From Telopea speciosissima (lineage: Eukaryota > Streptophyta > Magnoliopsida > Proteales > Proteaceae), in contig NC_057920.1 in assembly GCF_018873765.1 (NCBI RefSeq), forward strand, positions 12,661,307 through 12,725,306: a stretch of DNA of 64,000 bases. The letters run 5' to 3'. The notes beneath the pieces are model-generated. The model was not told the DNA's origin and ran no database searches. It saw nothing but the letters and a program-made list of their open reading frames with translations. Made by a program: the position numbers and the translations under genes. Shown one piece after another: positions 1 through 10,890 of the stretch; positions within the stretch are counted from its first letter, which is position 1; each line of letters starts with the position of its first letter.

Positions 1-38
1 CATCCGATAGAATAGACTAATCAGAGTAAAGCACACGG

Positions 39-122
39 ATTTGGTATTTTTGCTTCAAGGAAGTTCTTGAGAAGATCTGTCAATCAATTCAACCAAGAAA
101 TTGACATGAGAAAGAGAGAGAA
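39..122 (-). pseudogene. Fragment of a reductase exon 2/intron 1
   Basis: This short stretch resembles 3418-3514, the start of exon 2 and the adjoining intron 1 of the reductase gene at 1862-3814. Both contain the same run ending in 'gaagttcttgagaag', followed by an 'aattgacatgag' unit. The fragment lacks the splice acceptor and the rest of the exon. It is probably the remnant of a tandem paralogue lying mostly outside the window. Confidence is limited by its length. Confidence 0.5.
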
Positions 123-1358
123 AGAATCGTTACCAAGACTGACTATAAAAAATTGTAGGGTAAGAGAATGCTGATCCATTGCGATAGCCAATGAAACTGC
201 GCATTGAATCATTAATTTTAAAACCATTTAAAATTTCAACAATCCCACATGATTCAAAATATCATGATAACTAACAAAACAAATTAAACACATTAGAATG
301 AGATTGACGTATCATTGCAAATGTTTTTAAAGTTGAATATGATAAGTCATGTTATAAAGTATGGGTCAAGTCAGACTTCTTGAATTATTCCTTTTAATGT
401 AGTAGGCTGACATACCCTATATATTCTTCTATTTAACTTTTTTTAATGGCCCTTTCGAATATGTGGATATTTTTTGCCTTGTTCTCGTCTCATAATTGTA
501 GATGTTTAGGAAATTCATCCTTAAAATTATCATCGGAGGTAGCCCCTCACTCCTACGCCCATTTAGGCCAGTCTATCCTCATATGACATTAGTCATGGTT
601 GATTAAAAGTTCTAAGACACATAATCTTTAATTTTCATTATCATAAGGATTACCTTTCCATCTAACCAGAATGAATGAAGTATGATACTACTAATCAAGT
701 CATCTGATGACTTCATTTTGCCCTTTGAACCTATATTCCGGAGTCACCTATCACATAAGTAATATACCCATGATGGGCTTAGTCTTTGTAAGAATGCCAA
801 TCGTATTGTCCTCTGTCATCAATATCATTAACCTTTTCAATTCACAAAAGAGTTCTACATATTGAAAAGTTGAGTCTCAAAACGAAATGAAAGTATGAAA
901 CCCTAACTATTGAATACATTGTGATTCTTGAACTTGAAGTCTTGAGTGAATCTAATTATCTTAATGACTGAATATCGTACTCATTAATGACTTAATCCTC
1001 ATTAGAGAGATGGACTCCTTTAAAATATTTACTGGAGTGATGTGATAAATTAGAGAGATTAGGGTATTTTTGTTGTTGAAGATAAGTTCAGGTAAGCATT
1101 GGTAGAGTGTCAAGCTTTCACTTGTTTCACTTTCTTGTTTGAAGTGCTCTACATGCTATAGATATTGGGTTAAGACTAAAGAGTCTAACGTACAATGTGC
1201 TTTTTTAGGGAGGAAGGTAACTGAAAAAGAAAGGTAAAAGCAAAACAGCAAAGTTGAATGAGGGAAGCAGAAATTGGTACATGGAGGAGAGATTATCTTT
1301 CCATTTGCCCTGCCTTGGTGAGGGTGAACTGTATTCCCCTAATCAATGAGTACTTGAT
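123..1358. other. AT-rich intergenic stretch, nothing recognised
   Basis: I see no open frame, no clear repeat and no splice-linked exon here. It separates the reductase fragment from the tRNA-like sequence. Confidence 0.5.
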
Positions 1359-1438
1359 GGGTCTTTAGCTCAAATTGGTAGAGCACTTGGAACATAAGCA
1401 TGTTCCAAGGGGATGGTGGTTCGAATCTACCTATGCCT
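1359..1438 (+). tRNA. Degenerate tRNA-like sequence with overlong anticodon arm
   Basis: An A-box-like run (TAGCTCAAATTGGTAGAGC) and a B-box-like run (GGTTCGAATCT) lie at tRNA spacing, and a T-rich stretch follows. The D arm (GCTC/GAGC) and T arm (GGTGG/CTACC with one wobble) can form, and the acceptor stem is only partly paired. Where an anticodon stem and 7-base loop should be, 1386-1409 forms a perfect 10 bp hairpin with the four-base loop AAGC. A normal anticodon cannot be assigned. It is either a decayed tRNA gene or the head of a tRNA-derived SINE; no SINE body is visible downstream. Confidence 0.4.
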
Positions 1439-1861
1439 TTTTTATTCAATTGTTCATAACATAGTCAGTTATGACACTAATCCACACAAAAACCCAATTT
1501 TAATGGCATCTTTGAAATGTGATATATTTTTATAATTACTTTATTTATGTTAATGAGATATTTTAATTTTATGTTAAGGTGGGTAAGAGAGAATAGGATT
1601 TTATAAGTATTTTTTGGTATTATTTCATATAGCTTCAAGATTAATCCCATTGACAGACTCAGGATAACCAAACAGTTTTTAATAATGATTCAGGATGAAT
1701 TCAACTGACAGAATCAGAGTAACCAAACAGTTTATTTTTTTGAAATACAAATCCACAGCAACTCCATCTAGAGATTTACAAATCAAAATCAATTCATACT
1801 CCCACAGATTTACACAACCAAACGCACAGTACTACCATGCAGGTGCAAATTTGTTAATTAC

Positions 1862-3814
1862 TTATTCAAAAGCACCCATCTTCCTCAAACATTGAAAGCT
1901 GTCCTCAAAAATCAACTTAGCATCATAGCTATGCTTGAATCCCACATCATTCAGCTTCGTTGAACCCCAACGCACAGTACTACCATGCCGTCCAAGAAAC
2001 CTGATATAGAACCACACAGCTCTTTGTTATTTGGATTATCAAAGACCAAAAAAAAAATTTCTTATTTCTTATATGAACTATTTTTTTCAATGGCTTCTAT
2101 TTCTTCAAATAGATTAAACCATTTAAGTAATTTTCTATTTACATGAGATATGGAGAAAATTAAACTCGAAAAAATGAAACATGACTTCGGTTCTGTTTGT
2201 TTCGGTGTAAAATTTTACTTGAAAATTTTCACTTTAAAAAAATTGACATGTAAAATTTTACATTTTGCAAAGTGTTCCAATGTTTGTTTTTTGATGGAAA
2301 AAAGCATTGAAAAAATTTTCAACATATAAAATTTTAGTTCACGAAGTAAGATTTACCAAGGAAAATTTTCCAGGTAAATTTTACGCCGAAACAAACAACG
2401 AAGCCTTCGAAGAAAATTTCAAACTTAAAGGAGATATATTCTTACTCGTCTGCAATGCAAATATCCGGATGATATCGACAAAAATAATCTGCAACCTCCT
2501 TTGTAGTTATGAAGTCACTTGCACACAAAAATCTGCCCTGCAATGACCATTGATCCATACAGAAGATATGGGCTTCGCATACGTCGTCGATGTGCACAAT
2601 TGGAACTTTACCCAACAACTCTTGTAAAAATTCTAGGCTTTGATAACTGTTTGGATCATTCAAAGGTTGGGACATAAGGCATCCCAAGCTTGCAGGTATG
2701 TAAGATAGAACAGTATCTCCTCCCACAAGGCCACAAGCCAAGCTCACCAATTCCAGTTTATTCTCTTTACATTCATAGTTCAGTAACTTTTTCTCTGCTA
2801 TTGTTTTCGAAAATGTATAATCCTGCAATGTATTATTTAAGTTAAAGAGTTTCACCATCTTGTGAAAGATCACTATAATAAAATTGGGTTTTAAGTAAGG
2901 GTGTCAATCGGTACGGGATCAGTACAGATATCTCATACCCATACCGATATCATACCATATCTATTCCGTACGGTTTCGAGAAAAGTAATCAATCACCTTC
3001 AGAAAGTTGGAACGGTAATAATTATTTGGGAGATCAAGAGGTGTCCAACAAGACTCATCCATGGAGTCTTTGAAACCAGAACCATCTTCTTTCCATGGTG
3101 ATGCAGCCATCACACTGGCAGTATATATGAGTCTCTTCACTGTTCCTGATCTTAAACAGGTCTTCACTATGCTCTCCACTGATGCTACGGCTGCTTTAGT
3201 TGTGTCTTTGTACTGTTTAATCATCATCAAAATATAACAAAAATCCAGTGAGAATGAATGAAGAATTAATTAAAAGATTCGAGAAAGAGAAATTAACAGA
3301 CTTGAGAGCTCTGGGTGCTGTTTTGAAAGGGAGTGGCCACATGGAACACGAAATCGCAGCCCTGGATGGCGAGATTGAACTCATCTGGGTTATAGATATC
3401 AGCCTTGAACAGCCGTAATTTGGTATTTGCTTCAGGGAAGTTCTTGAGAAGTCCTACTTTTGAATGGTCGTCTGTGAATCAATTTAACAAAAAGGAATTG
3501 ACAAGAAAAAACAGAGTGAGAAGAGAGGTCATCTGTGAGTCAATTCAACAAAGGAATTGACATGAGAGAGAGAGATTCATCCGTGAGTCAATTTAACAAA
3601 GGAATTGACATGAGAAACAGAGAGAGAAAGGTGACTGTGAGTCGATTCAACAAAGGAATTGACATGAGAGAGAGAGAGAGAAGTTACCCAAATTCCTGAG
3701 AGTTGCATGGACGGTGTGGCCTTTCTCTAAGAGCTTCTTGACCAGAGAAGAACCAATATAACCTGCACCACCTGTAACACAAACAGTTCTGTGGCGACTG
3801 TCCTGTTCTTCCAT
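1862..3814 (-). CDS. Anthocyanidin-reductase/DFR-like NADPH-dependent reductase
   Basis: Five exons join in frame on the minus strand: 3814-3688, 3471-3302, 3212-2997, 2822-2446 and 2000-1862, giving about 342 residues, the usual size of the family. All introns are GT-AG. The N-terminal Rossmann motif GGAGYIG is at residues 15-21. The catalytic set reads Ser132 (YTASV), Tyr173 and Lys177 (YTFSK), as in extended short-chain dehydrogenases of the DFR/ANR/vestitone-reductase group, cytosolic enzymes that reduce flavonoids or related carbonyls with NADPH. The substrate cannot be read from sequence. I chose the Met at 3814 (MEEQ...); an upstream in-frame Met at 3850 would add 12 residues. The gene looks intact although introns 1, 3 and 4 carry repeats. 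Confidence 0.85.
2185..2404. mobile_element. MITE inside reductase intron 4
   Basis: An element of about 220 bp has long terminal inverted repeats. The left end reads CTTCGGTTCTGTTTGTTTCG followed by GTAAAATTTTAC; the right end is its imperfect reverse complement. The interior is AT-rich and non-coding. It lies wholly within the 2001-2445 intron, leaving splice sites intact. I could not fix a target-site duplication. Confidence 0.65.
2896..2986. mobile_element. Truncated GTCAAT-type MITE in intron 3
   Basis: The left end (AAGGGTGTCAATCGGTACGG) and the 'cgatatcatacc' interior match the element at 5873-6171. The right half is missing, and exon 3 begins just beyond it. Confidence 0.5.
3472..3687. 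repeat. Intron 1 minisatellite, about 50 bp unit x 4
   Basis: Four imperfect copies of a unit containing 'gtgagtcaattcaacaaagg' and 'aattgacatgagagagag' fill the whole of intron 1 of the reductase gene. The GA tract at the donor-proximal end varies in length between copies. Confidence 0.8.
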
Positions 3815-3850
3815 TGCAGAGTTGCAGACACTAATCTTTCTGGAAATCAT

Positions 3851-5499
3851 TTCGCTTTATATCTCAGAAGGGGTTTTTTTTGTTTTTTTGTGTGGTTGTA
3901 AACGAGTTAGATTATGATTGGACGAAATTAGAATTCCATTAAACAATTTTTTAACTTATATTTAATTCAGCCAAATTAAATGCGATTCAAAGCAGGCGGG
4001 GCTGTCATATTCTACCTATACCTTTCCTAGACACGTTGAAGATTAGATGAGGCATGATGCCATGGGCATGCTGAGATTTGGATTTCTTGAATGGTAGGTG
4101 GGTTCCCCGCTGATGGCCAAGAAGAAGGTGAGGTTCTTGCCTGTTATTTTGGTTCTCAGTTGTTTTTTGTAATTTGTTCTTTTTAGTTTTTTATTGTCAA
4201 TGACCTTTTAGCCAAAAAAAAGAATCGATAAGATCTTCAACTTCAACGTCTGGCTACAAAAGTCCATGTGTCCGATTTTTTTATTTTGTTTATTAGAATC
4301 CATGTGTCAATTTTTTGTTTTTCTTTTTACATCTTTTTAGAAAGCAAATGTATTGAGAAAAGGAGCTTACTACAAGCATGGATCCGATTCTTCTACTTCT
4401 GTAATGGTACTTCCATCTTATTTCCGTAAGACCTAAACACGCCATGTGTACAAGAAGCCATCCAATGGTTGAAAATGAATATTCAAAAATTTTCAAAATT
4501 TTTTTGAATCCCAACAGGTTCAATAATTACTCAAACCAAACCCCAACCCCAAAACCCATCTTATCTCAATCTTAAACCTATACGAGACCCAAACCCATTT
4601 GTTTCTTATCTTCTTCTTCTTCCTCCCAAAAACGATTTGCAGCCGCTAATCTCTTCTTCTCTGTTTTTCGAAAATTTCAGAGAAGCATTGAGAGATCCTC
4701 TTGCTACATCTGCTGGAAACGATCCATCTGTTCTTATCTTCTTCTTCTTCCTCCCAAAAACGATTGGCAGCCGCCACTCTCTTCTGATTTTTTTTTTGAA
4801 AATTTCAGAGAAGCATTGAGATACCAAGGTTTGTATTTCGTCTTCATCTAGAACAACAGGTGACTTGCAAATTACTATGAAATTGGTGGGGTGAATCTTC
4901 CAGGGTGTAGTTGCAAATTTGCAATCAAGGTTTCAATTGTGGGGAGTTGCACACTTGTTTAGTTAGCAACATAATCTGACCTAATTTATTCTTAGCTCTC
5001 AATTTCTTATTAAACTAAGCATCACAGATGGATGTAACTTGGATATAAATTTAGATTTGAGTCATCACAAAATGGTGCACCCAACAAATGTGCACTACTT
5101 AGACAAAGGAGGTAATAAAACAGATCAATCACCTTCAAAACCCTAATCGTTTGCTTTTTTCTGTCTATGGATGGATTTGATTTGTGTAGAAATTTTAAAT
5201 GTAATCCCCTAATCCAAGGTACACTTCCTCTTGATTTATGCCTTAAATGGTAGAACAAAACATATCAACTTTTTTTTTTCTTCTTTCTTCCGTTTTCACT
5301 CTGCACAATCACCACCATCCCGTAGACAAAAGCAAATATCTTTCCTGGATTCAATCCCATTGAATCTTCGTATGAAAAGTCAATTCTGAGAGGTTTATAG
5401 TATTCTTGCCATCAGATGCAACGGGATCACATGGGGAATCCTCAGAAAATTCAGTTGGCAAAGACTTCCAGTGTAAACACGGTTCCCACTCGGCTTCCT
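3851..5499. other. Reductase upstream region with a 90 bp direct repeat
   Basis: This region holds the reductase promoter but no further gene I can support. At 4604-4694 and 4732-4823 a pyrimidine-rich segment of about 90 bp is directly repeated ('cctcccaaaaacgatt' through 'tttcagagaagcattgaga'). The short open frames across it read through this repeat and resemble no protein I know. Confidence 0.55.
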
Positions 5500-5725
5500 T
5501 GAGGACCTTCAGAGATATTCGGAAAAAATATCCGAATACTCCGATAAAAATTCATTCCGAAAAAAAAAATTTGAATACTTAATAATAAAAATAAATAAGT
5601 AAATCATGATCTAAGAGATATGGATTGAAAGTGAATTGTATCTGCTAGGGGGAGGAAGGTCCGGATTACACAAGGTAGAAATGTAAACGGATGGTCAAAA
5701 ATCCGAATTCGAATCCAAGTGTAAC
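5500..5725 (-). mobile_element. Truncated copy of the AAACGGAT hAT-like MITE
   Basis: The stretch is the reverse complement of the interior of the elements at 19959-20383 and 35703-36125. Shared landmarks include 'gaaggtccggattacacaagg', shortened here to the core 'tccggattacacaagg', and 'aaatgtaaacggatgg'. Both outer ends are missing. Confidence 0.55.
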
Positions 5726-5747
5726 AACAAAATTTCGTCCCTATACC

Positions 5748-5851
5748 ACCATTAATGTGCCTCAATTATAAGTTGCCCGTCATAACCAGAAAAATAAAAA
5801 GCTGTCTATTTTACTTTTCCTCCAAAGCTGAGGAAAAGATACGAATCATCC
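5748..5851. repeat. Copy A of 104 bp duplication upstream of the NLR gene
   Basis: Copy A matches 6733-6834 imperfectly over its length, starting at 'accattaatgtgcc' and passing through 'aaaagctgtc' and 'ctgaggaaa'. The pair brackets the MITE cluster. Confidence 0.7.
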
Positions 5852-5872
5852 ATGGGGCCATCGATGACAAGG

Positions 5873-6171
5873 GTGTCAATGTGTACTGTGTACTGTGTAT
5901 CGTATATCGATATCATTTACATACCAAATTATTTGTATCGAATCACATCGAATAAATTCAGTATGGTATCGGTATGATATACCTATATCGAGTCAGTATT
6001 CGATATTGTATCGATATGGGCATAATGCGGAAAATACACCATACTGTACCGCTTAATACCGAATCGATTCGATCTGGTATCGGTATGAGATATATGTACT
6101 GAATCGGTATTCGGTATGGGGGTAGTGTATCGTACCAAATACCATATACCGTACCAATTGACATCTTTAAT
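5873..6171. mobile_element. GTCAAT-type MITE, full length
   Basis: The ends are AAGGGTGTCAAT on the left and ATTGACATCTTT on the right. The interior is rich in 'cggtat/ataccg' palindromes. Flanks ATCGATGA and ATCATTGA suggest a decayed 8 bp target duplication, consistent with hAT-type insertion. Confidence 0.6.
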
Positions 6172-6217
6172 CATTGAGAATATCCTAAGGATTCTAATAC
6201 ATCATCACTTGTGACCA

Positions 6218-6475
6218 TGGTTTTAGTGCACGATATCATATTGGGTATTGGTCACTTTCAAAATCGATATGATATTGATATGGTATTGGCCATATTGGAC
6301 AAGTTTACCATTGATTTTCCTTAAAATAAACAGTTTTTTTTACTATTTTACCCCTTGTTAGTACCATTTCACCGATACGGTATCAGCTAAGTATAAGTAT
6401 CAATCACCTTCAAAACCGTGCAGTTTAAAAACCATATCGGGCGATCTAGTACCAATACCTCAAACCAAGCTTGTG
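6218..6475. mobile_element. CATGGTTTTA-type degenerate repeat, copy 1
   Basis: The copy shares 'catggttttagt...gtattggtcact' and 'ttttaccccttgtta' with the copy at 6553-6720, in the same order and spacing. The end 'gtttaaaaaccatatcgg' is roughly the inverse of the start. It is non-coding. Confidence 0.5.
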
Positions 6476-6552
6476 ACATGTCATACTATGATCACTAATC
6501 ATATATCTTACTTCTCACAAGTCTCAAAGGAATTTGCATGGGTAACATGGGA

Positions 6553-6720
6553 GCATGGTTTTATTACATGGTATCAGATCAGGTATTGGTCACTAGCAAA
6601 ATCGATACGATACTGATATAGCATCAACACGGATCAGTTGTATCGGATAAATTTGCCTTTGATTTTTTTTAGATAAATAAGTTTTGTTTTTACTGTTTTA
6701 CCCCTTTATTACAATTTCAC
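6553..6720. mobile_element. CATGGTTTTA-type degenerate repeat, copy 2
   Basis: This is the second, right-truncated member of the family at 6218-6475, in the same orientation. It ends just before copy B of the 104 bp duplication. Confidence 0.45.
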
Positions 6721-6732
6721 CAATCCCTTATC

Positions 6733-6834
6733 ACCATTAATGTGCCCCAATCAATGGTTGCCCATTTTGACAAAAAGAAAAAAGCTGTCCATTCTGTTTT
6801 TTCCACCAAACTGAGGAAAGGAGGCCAATTATCC
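6733..6834. repeat. Copy B of 104 bp duplication, NLR promoter region
   Basis: Copy B pairs with 5748-5851 and lies about 225 bp upstream of the receptor start codon. It is probably the original promoter-proximal copy. Confidence 0.65.
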
Positions 6835-7057
6835 TCAGGCCTCACATGGCCTCACATGGTCATTGGACGTTCACATGAACATTGAAATTTCTAAACTACC
6901 ATTGGACCTTTCAAGTGCTCACTTTTCATAAATCTTTTTTGGGCATTTTTTCATCCTTACTCCTTTTCTCTGCTTGATCAACAGTTCTAATTCCCTCTTA
7001 AGTTACAGCAGCTTTAATCTCTTCTTCTTCTTCCCGTTTGCTCTGTTTTATCCTCTC

Positions 7058-9928
7058 ATGGATTTCATTGGGCCATTGGTAGGTGTTATTGATACATATC
7101 TGATTGCTCCCTTTGTTCGACAGATAAACTACTTGAGAAGCTCCCATGACAATGTCAATGGCCTGCAAACAGTAGTTCAAAATCTGACAGCAAAGATGAA
7201 GGATGTGGAAACCACTCTAAAAGCAGAAGAAAACTCTGGACAAGTGAAGACTGCCGTAGCAAGCAATTGGTTCGAAGCCGTCGATGAAATCAAAGAGGAA
7301 GCCAAAGTCATAGAGAAGGAGTATAGTGAAGGGACTTGTGCAGGGGGTTGGTGTGTGAACTGCTGGTCACGCTACAAAATGAGCAAGAAGTCTGCAAGAC
7401 TCAAGGTAAAGGCAATTGTTAGGCTCGATGAACAATTTGATGTGGCAAGGCCACCTTCTCCAAAGACTGTTATAGAGATGCCAAACGAACCAATAATTGA
7501 GAATCAACCATCAACTCAAGGCATGCTGCAACTGATGCTTGATTGCATAGGTGATCCAGAAATTGGCATTGTTGGAGTATATGGTATGGGGGGAGTTGGT
7601 AAAACCACTCTGGCCAAAGAAGTAAATAATCACTTCAAAAATGATCCTTGTTTTGATACTGTAATAATGGTCACTGTGTCTGCCACTCCCAACATACGAA
7701 ATATCCAAACCAGTATCAGTAAGCGACTCGGATTACCGGAAAATAGTGAGAATGATGCATTGTTCAATGCCCTAAGGAAGAAGAAATTTCTTCTAATTTT
7801 GGATGATGTGTGGTGTGAATTAAGGCTAGAGGATGTTGGAATCCCTCGCCCTCCAAACGAAAAAGGGAGCAAGATTCTTGTGACGAGTCGAAATCAAGAT
7901 ATCTGCACTGATATAGGTGCTAGAAAAACAGTAGAAGTGAAGCCATTATCAAAAGCTGAATCATGGGATCTCTTTGTTGAAAAAGCAGGTGAACATGTTT
8001 CTGCCGATGGTGTAAAATACTTTGCTGAAAAAATTGTTGGAAGGTGTAAGGGTCTTCCCCTTGCAATTGTCACTGTGGCTCGAGCAATGGCAAATCGTCG
8101 TGGAGTTGGGGTGTGGGAGAATGCCTTAAGGGAAATGAAGCATCTCCGAGGTATGATAGATAAAGTATTTGTTCCTTTGAAATTCAGTTTTGATAGCTTG
8201 GAGAATGATATGCTTAGGAATCTATTTCTTTATTGTGCCTCTTTCCCTGAAGACAATAACATAGAGGTAGATGAGATGTTAAATTATTGCATTGGAGAGG
8301 GATTAGTAGATGAATTAGGGAGTTTGAAAGCTGCTAGGGATAATTGTATGGATCTGATTGAGAGCTTGAAAATTGCTTGCATGTTAGAAGATGGAGAGAT
8401 TAAAGGTAGTGTGAGGATGCATGATATCATGCGGCAGCTTGCACTTTGGATTACTTCTTCAGAGTACTCTGATAGTAGTAGCCCCAAGTTATTGATAAGG
8501 ATTGGTAAATCATTTAAAGAGGCACCACAGGCTCCTGAGTGGGTAGATGCAACAATGATTTCTCTATATGATACCCAAATAGAGAAGTTGCCAGAGTTGG
8601 GAGAGACATGCCAAAAACTAACTACTTTGCTACTCATGTGGAATAGGATTCTAACTGTTATTCCCCCAACAAATTTCTTGCAACATGTGGATCATCTTAG
8701 TGTACTCGATCTTTCTTTCTCAGAGAAGTTGGAATATCTCCCAGATTCCTTATCATGTTTGGTGAAACTTCGGGTGCTTAGGCTAAATTCCTGTCAAAGT
8801 TTGAGATCATTGCCTGCATTGGGAATGCTCCAACAGCTCCAAGTTTTAGATTTGGGTTGGTGTTCAGTGTTGGACCAACAAATCCTCGGATCTGAATGCG
8901 TGGGAGGTTTAAGTAATTTAAGATACTTGAATGTGGAAGTGAGCAAAGTTTCTATTCCAACAGGGGTAATTTCTCATTTGCACAAACTGGAGGAATTGAG
9001 ATTTTTTAGAGCCAATAAAATAAAATGGTGTGTGAGTTCTGCTGAAGATGAAAAATGGGACAAAAAGGAAGAGAGAAGTGGGTCTAGTACCAGTGACTCC
9101 TTCATTGTTGATGTGAGGGAGTTGTCCGAGTTGACTTATTTAACCTCTCTTTCCTTTTCCTTCGAAGATATCATTATCTCTTACTGGTTCAAACCTTTGG
9201 CCAAGAAGATTACATGGTTGTCTCTGAAACGTTGCAGAGTCATAAAACAAGAAGCTCTAGAAGATCTCAATGAATCCCAAAATCTTCAGTACTTAACAAT
9301 TGAGGATTGCCCAGGTGTGAAATGTGTGCGCATTAGTGTTGGATTTACCAAATTAATAAACTGTGAAGACTTGGAAATGGTGTTGGATGAGGAGGAGGAG
9401 GTCTACCATCACCAAAATCCCTTCATTGGTAGGAGATTAGACCTAAGAAAATTGCCAAAATTGAAAAGGATATGTGGTAGTTCTATCACACCACTAAATT
9501 GTTTTGGTCAACTTTCATGGATAGGAATAGAGCAATGCAATAGCTTGAAGATGGTCTTCACAAAGGGAATGCCAGGCTTGTTCAACAACTTGATACATAT
9601 TAGGGTTTATTCTTGCAACAGAATGGAAGTAATAATTGAAGAAGCAGAGGAAGAAGAAGAAGAAGTTAATGGTGCCAGGGGAGTCATCTCAACCTTCCCG
9701 AGACTGATGACTTTAGAGTTAGATAACCTACCAATGCTAGTTGATGTGTGCAGAAACCATATCTTGCATTGCCCCCTTATAGTAGATGTGCATGTGAGCA
9801 AGTGTCCGAGTTTAAAGAAGGATCCTCTTCACATACAAAACGCGAACGGGTTACTTGTCATCGAGGGGGAGCGTTGGCTAGGAGACATTAAAGTCATGGA
9901 AGATGAAATCCAAGCTTATTCTCTGTGA
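7058..9928 (+). CDS. CC-NBS-LRR disease-resistance protein (RPS5/RPS2-like group)
   Basis: One uninterrupted exon encodes 956 residues from the Met of MDFIGPLVGVIDTYL; the frame is open upstream but has no earlier ATG, only a TTG. An N-terminal coiled-coil region (1-150) is followed by an NB-ARC domain: P-loop GMGGVGKTT at 176-184, kinase-2 LLILDDVW with DDVW at 249-252, RNBS-B KILVTSR, GLPL near 332, RNBS-D FLYCASFPED and MHD at 454-456. Leucine-rich repeats run from about 510 to the end. Every key nucleotide-binding motif is intact, so it is probably functional. Proteins of this group sense pathogen effectors or modified host proteins and trigger cell death; the target here is unknown. Acidic runs (DEEEEV, EEAEEEEEEV) lie between late LRRs. 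Confidence 0.93.
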   Translation: MDFIGPLVGVIDTYLIAPFVRQINYLRSSHDNVNGLQTVVQNLTAKMKDVETTLKAEENSGQVKTAVASNWFEAVDEIKEEAKVIEKEYSEGTCAGGWCVNCWSRYKMSKKSARLKVKAIVRLDEQFDVARPPSPKTVIEMPNEPIIENQPSTQGMLQLMLDCIGDPEIGIVGVYGMGGVGKTTLAKEVNNHFKNDPCFDTVIMVTVSATPNIRNIQTSISKRLGLPENSENDALFNALRKKKFLLILDDVWCELRLEDVGIPRPPNEKGSKILVTSRNQDICTDIGARKTVEVKPLSKAESWDLFVEKAGEHVSADGVKYFAEKIVGRCKGLPLAIVTVARAMANRRGVGVWENALREMKHLRGMIDKVFVPLKFSFDSLENDMLRNLFLYCASFPEDNNIEVDEMLNYCIGEGLVDELGSLKAARDNCMDLIESLKIACMLEDGEIKGSVRMHDIMRQLALWITSSEYSDSSSPKLLIRIGKSFKEAPQAPEWVDATMISLYDTQIEKLPELGETCQKLTTLLLMWNRILTVIPPTNFLQHVDHLSVLDLSFSEKLEYLPDSLSCLVKLRVLRLNSCQSLRSLPALGMLQQLQVLDLGWCSVLDQQILGSECVGGLSNLRYLNVEVSKVSIPTGVISHLHKLEELRFFRANKIKWCVSSAEDEKWDKKEERSGSSTSDSFIVDVRELSELTYLTSLSFSFEDIIISYWFKPLAKKITWLSLKRCRVIKQEALEDLNESQNLQYLTIEDCPGVKCVRISVGFTKLINCEDLEMVLDEEEEVYHHQNPFIGRRLDLRKLPKLKRICGSSITPLNCFGQLSWIGIEQCNSLKMVFTKGMPGLFNNLIHIRVYSCNRMEVIIEEAEEEEEEVNGARGVISTFPRLMTLELDNLPMLVDVCRNHILHCPLIVDVHVSKCPSLKKDPLHIQNANGLLVIEGERWLGDIKVMEDEIQAYSL

Positions 9929-10703
9929 TCTCGCCTCATTCCATCTCTGTCCATCTCCCGGCGATCTATACTTTACTTTATTAATTAATGTTATAGAACA
10001 GAGAGGTCCTTGAAGATTGGCTCCATTTGCAGGCTTTTCATGGAAGTAGCCTTTAAGCTACCAAAGCATAGTTGTTAATTAATCTTGTTTGTAGGTTAAT
10101 TCTCTTCTTCTCAAGATTTCTAATTACAAGACAAACCATTCGATGATGAAAACTATAAATCTTGGCCTTCGCAAGAGCATCATTTCAATCTACACATGAA
10201 ACTTTTAAATTATCTCGATCTATATATCTTCCTAAAGAAAGAATGCCAATGATCAAGCTTGCCCACGTTAGGTGTAGGCACTCGGAGTGCAATCCCATTG
10301 AGCTTGCCCTTCCTTAAGCTAAGGCAACACTAAGGACACAGCCTCAAAAAAGTTCCAGCATAATTGTCTATTAGAAGGAAAAGTAATAAAAAAAACAATT
10401 GAAAACATTTGGGTTAAAAATGAAGTTCTACTGATTGCCAAACTTCAGCATAGAAATTTGGTTTTGGATTTTGGGTTTTGGGTTTTGGGTTTTGTTCTTC
10501 CACCATTCATTCTGTAAAAGACTATATATCCAAGATGGTTTTGGGTTTTGTTCTACTACCATTCTGTAACCCACCTTTCTTCAATGTCTCTCCCGCCTTT
10601 GTATCCGACATGGGACTAATAATTTTGTTAAAAAGTTCAACTAATTATATCTTAGAGGCTTAGAACAAGAAATTAATACTTTCACTAAAAAGAAATGTAA
10701 AAC
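9929..10703. other. NLR 3' flank, no gene seen
   Basis: AT-rich sequence contains a short GGGTTTT tandem run at about 10464-10495 that resembles plant telomere repeats with one extra T. The 61-codon frame across it is composed of this simple sequence and is not convincing. Confidence 0.5.
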
Positions 10704-10890
10704 CGGATTGTTATCCTCTACCGCCCACTGCCCAAACAGCACCTACTGTCCCCTCACATGGGGATGAAATGACGACTTAACCTCCTTGCCCGAACACACT
10801 GCCCGAGGGAGGTTAAGTCATCATTTCACGCCCCATGTGAGGAGACAGCACTGTGCTGTTCGGGCACCGGACACTAGAGGATAAAAATCC
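10704..10890. mobile_element. Palindromic MITE (CTCTA-end type), copy 1
   Basis: The whole 187 bp folds back on itself: GGATTGTTATCCTCTA at the left pairs with TAGAGGATAAAAATCC at the right, and the interior arms 'cgacttaacctcc' and 'ggaggttaagtc' also pair. The loop is GC-rich. Confidence 0.7.

Noticed and set aside
2899-6171. Repeated 'cggtat/ataccg' words as a CRISPR-like array
   Set aside because: Spacing is irregular, words are short and palindromic, and they lie within MITEs in a plant nuclear sequence.
6974-7057. Longer N-terminus for the NBS-LRR protein
   Set aside because: The upstream part begins at TTG rather than ATG and is a low-complexity Ser/Phe stretch; MDFIGPL at 7058 is the typical start.
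10464-10495. Telomere-like GGGTTTT run as an interstitial telomere
   Set aside because: Only about four imperfect units, with TTTTGGG spacing unlike the usual TTTAGGG repeat.
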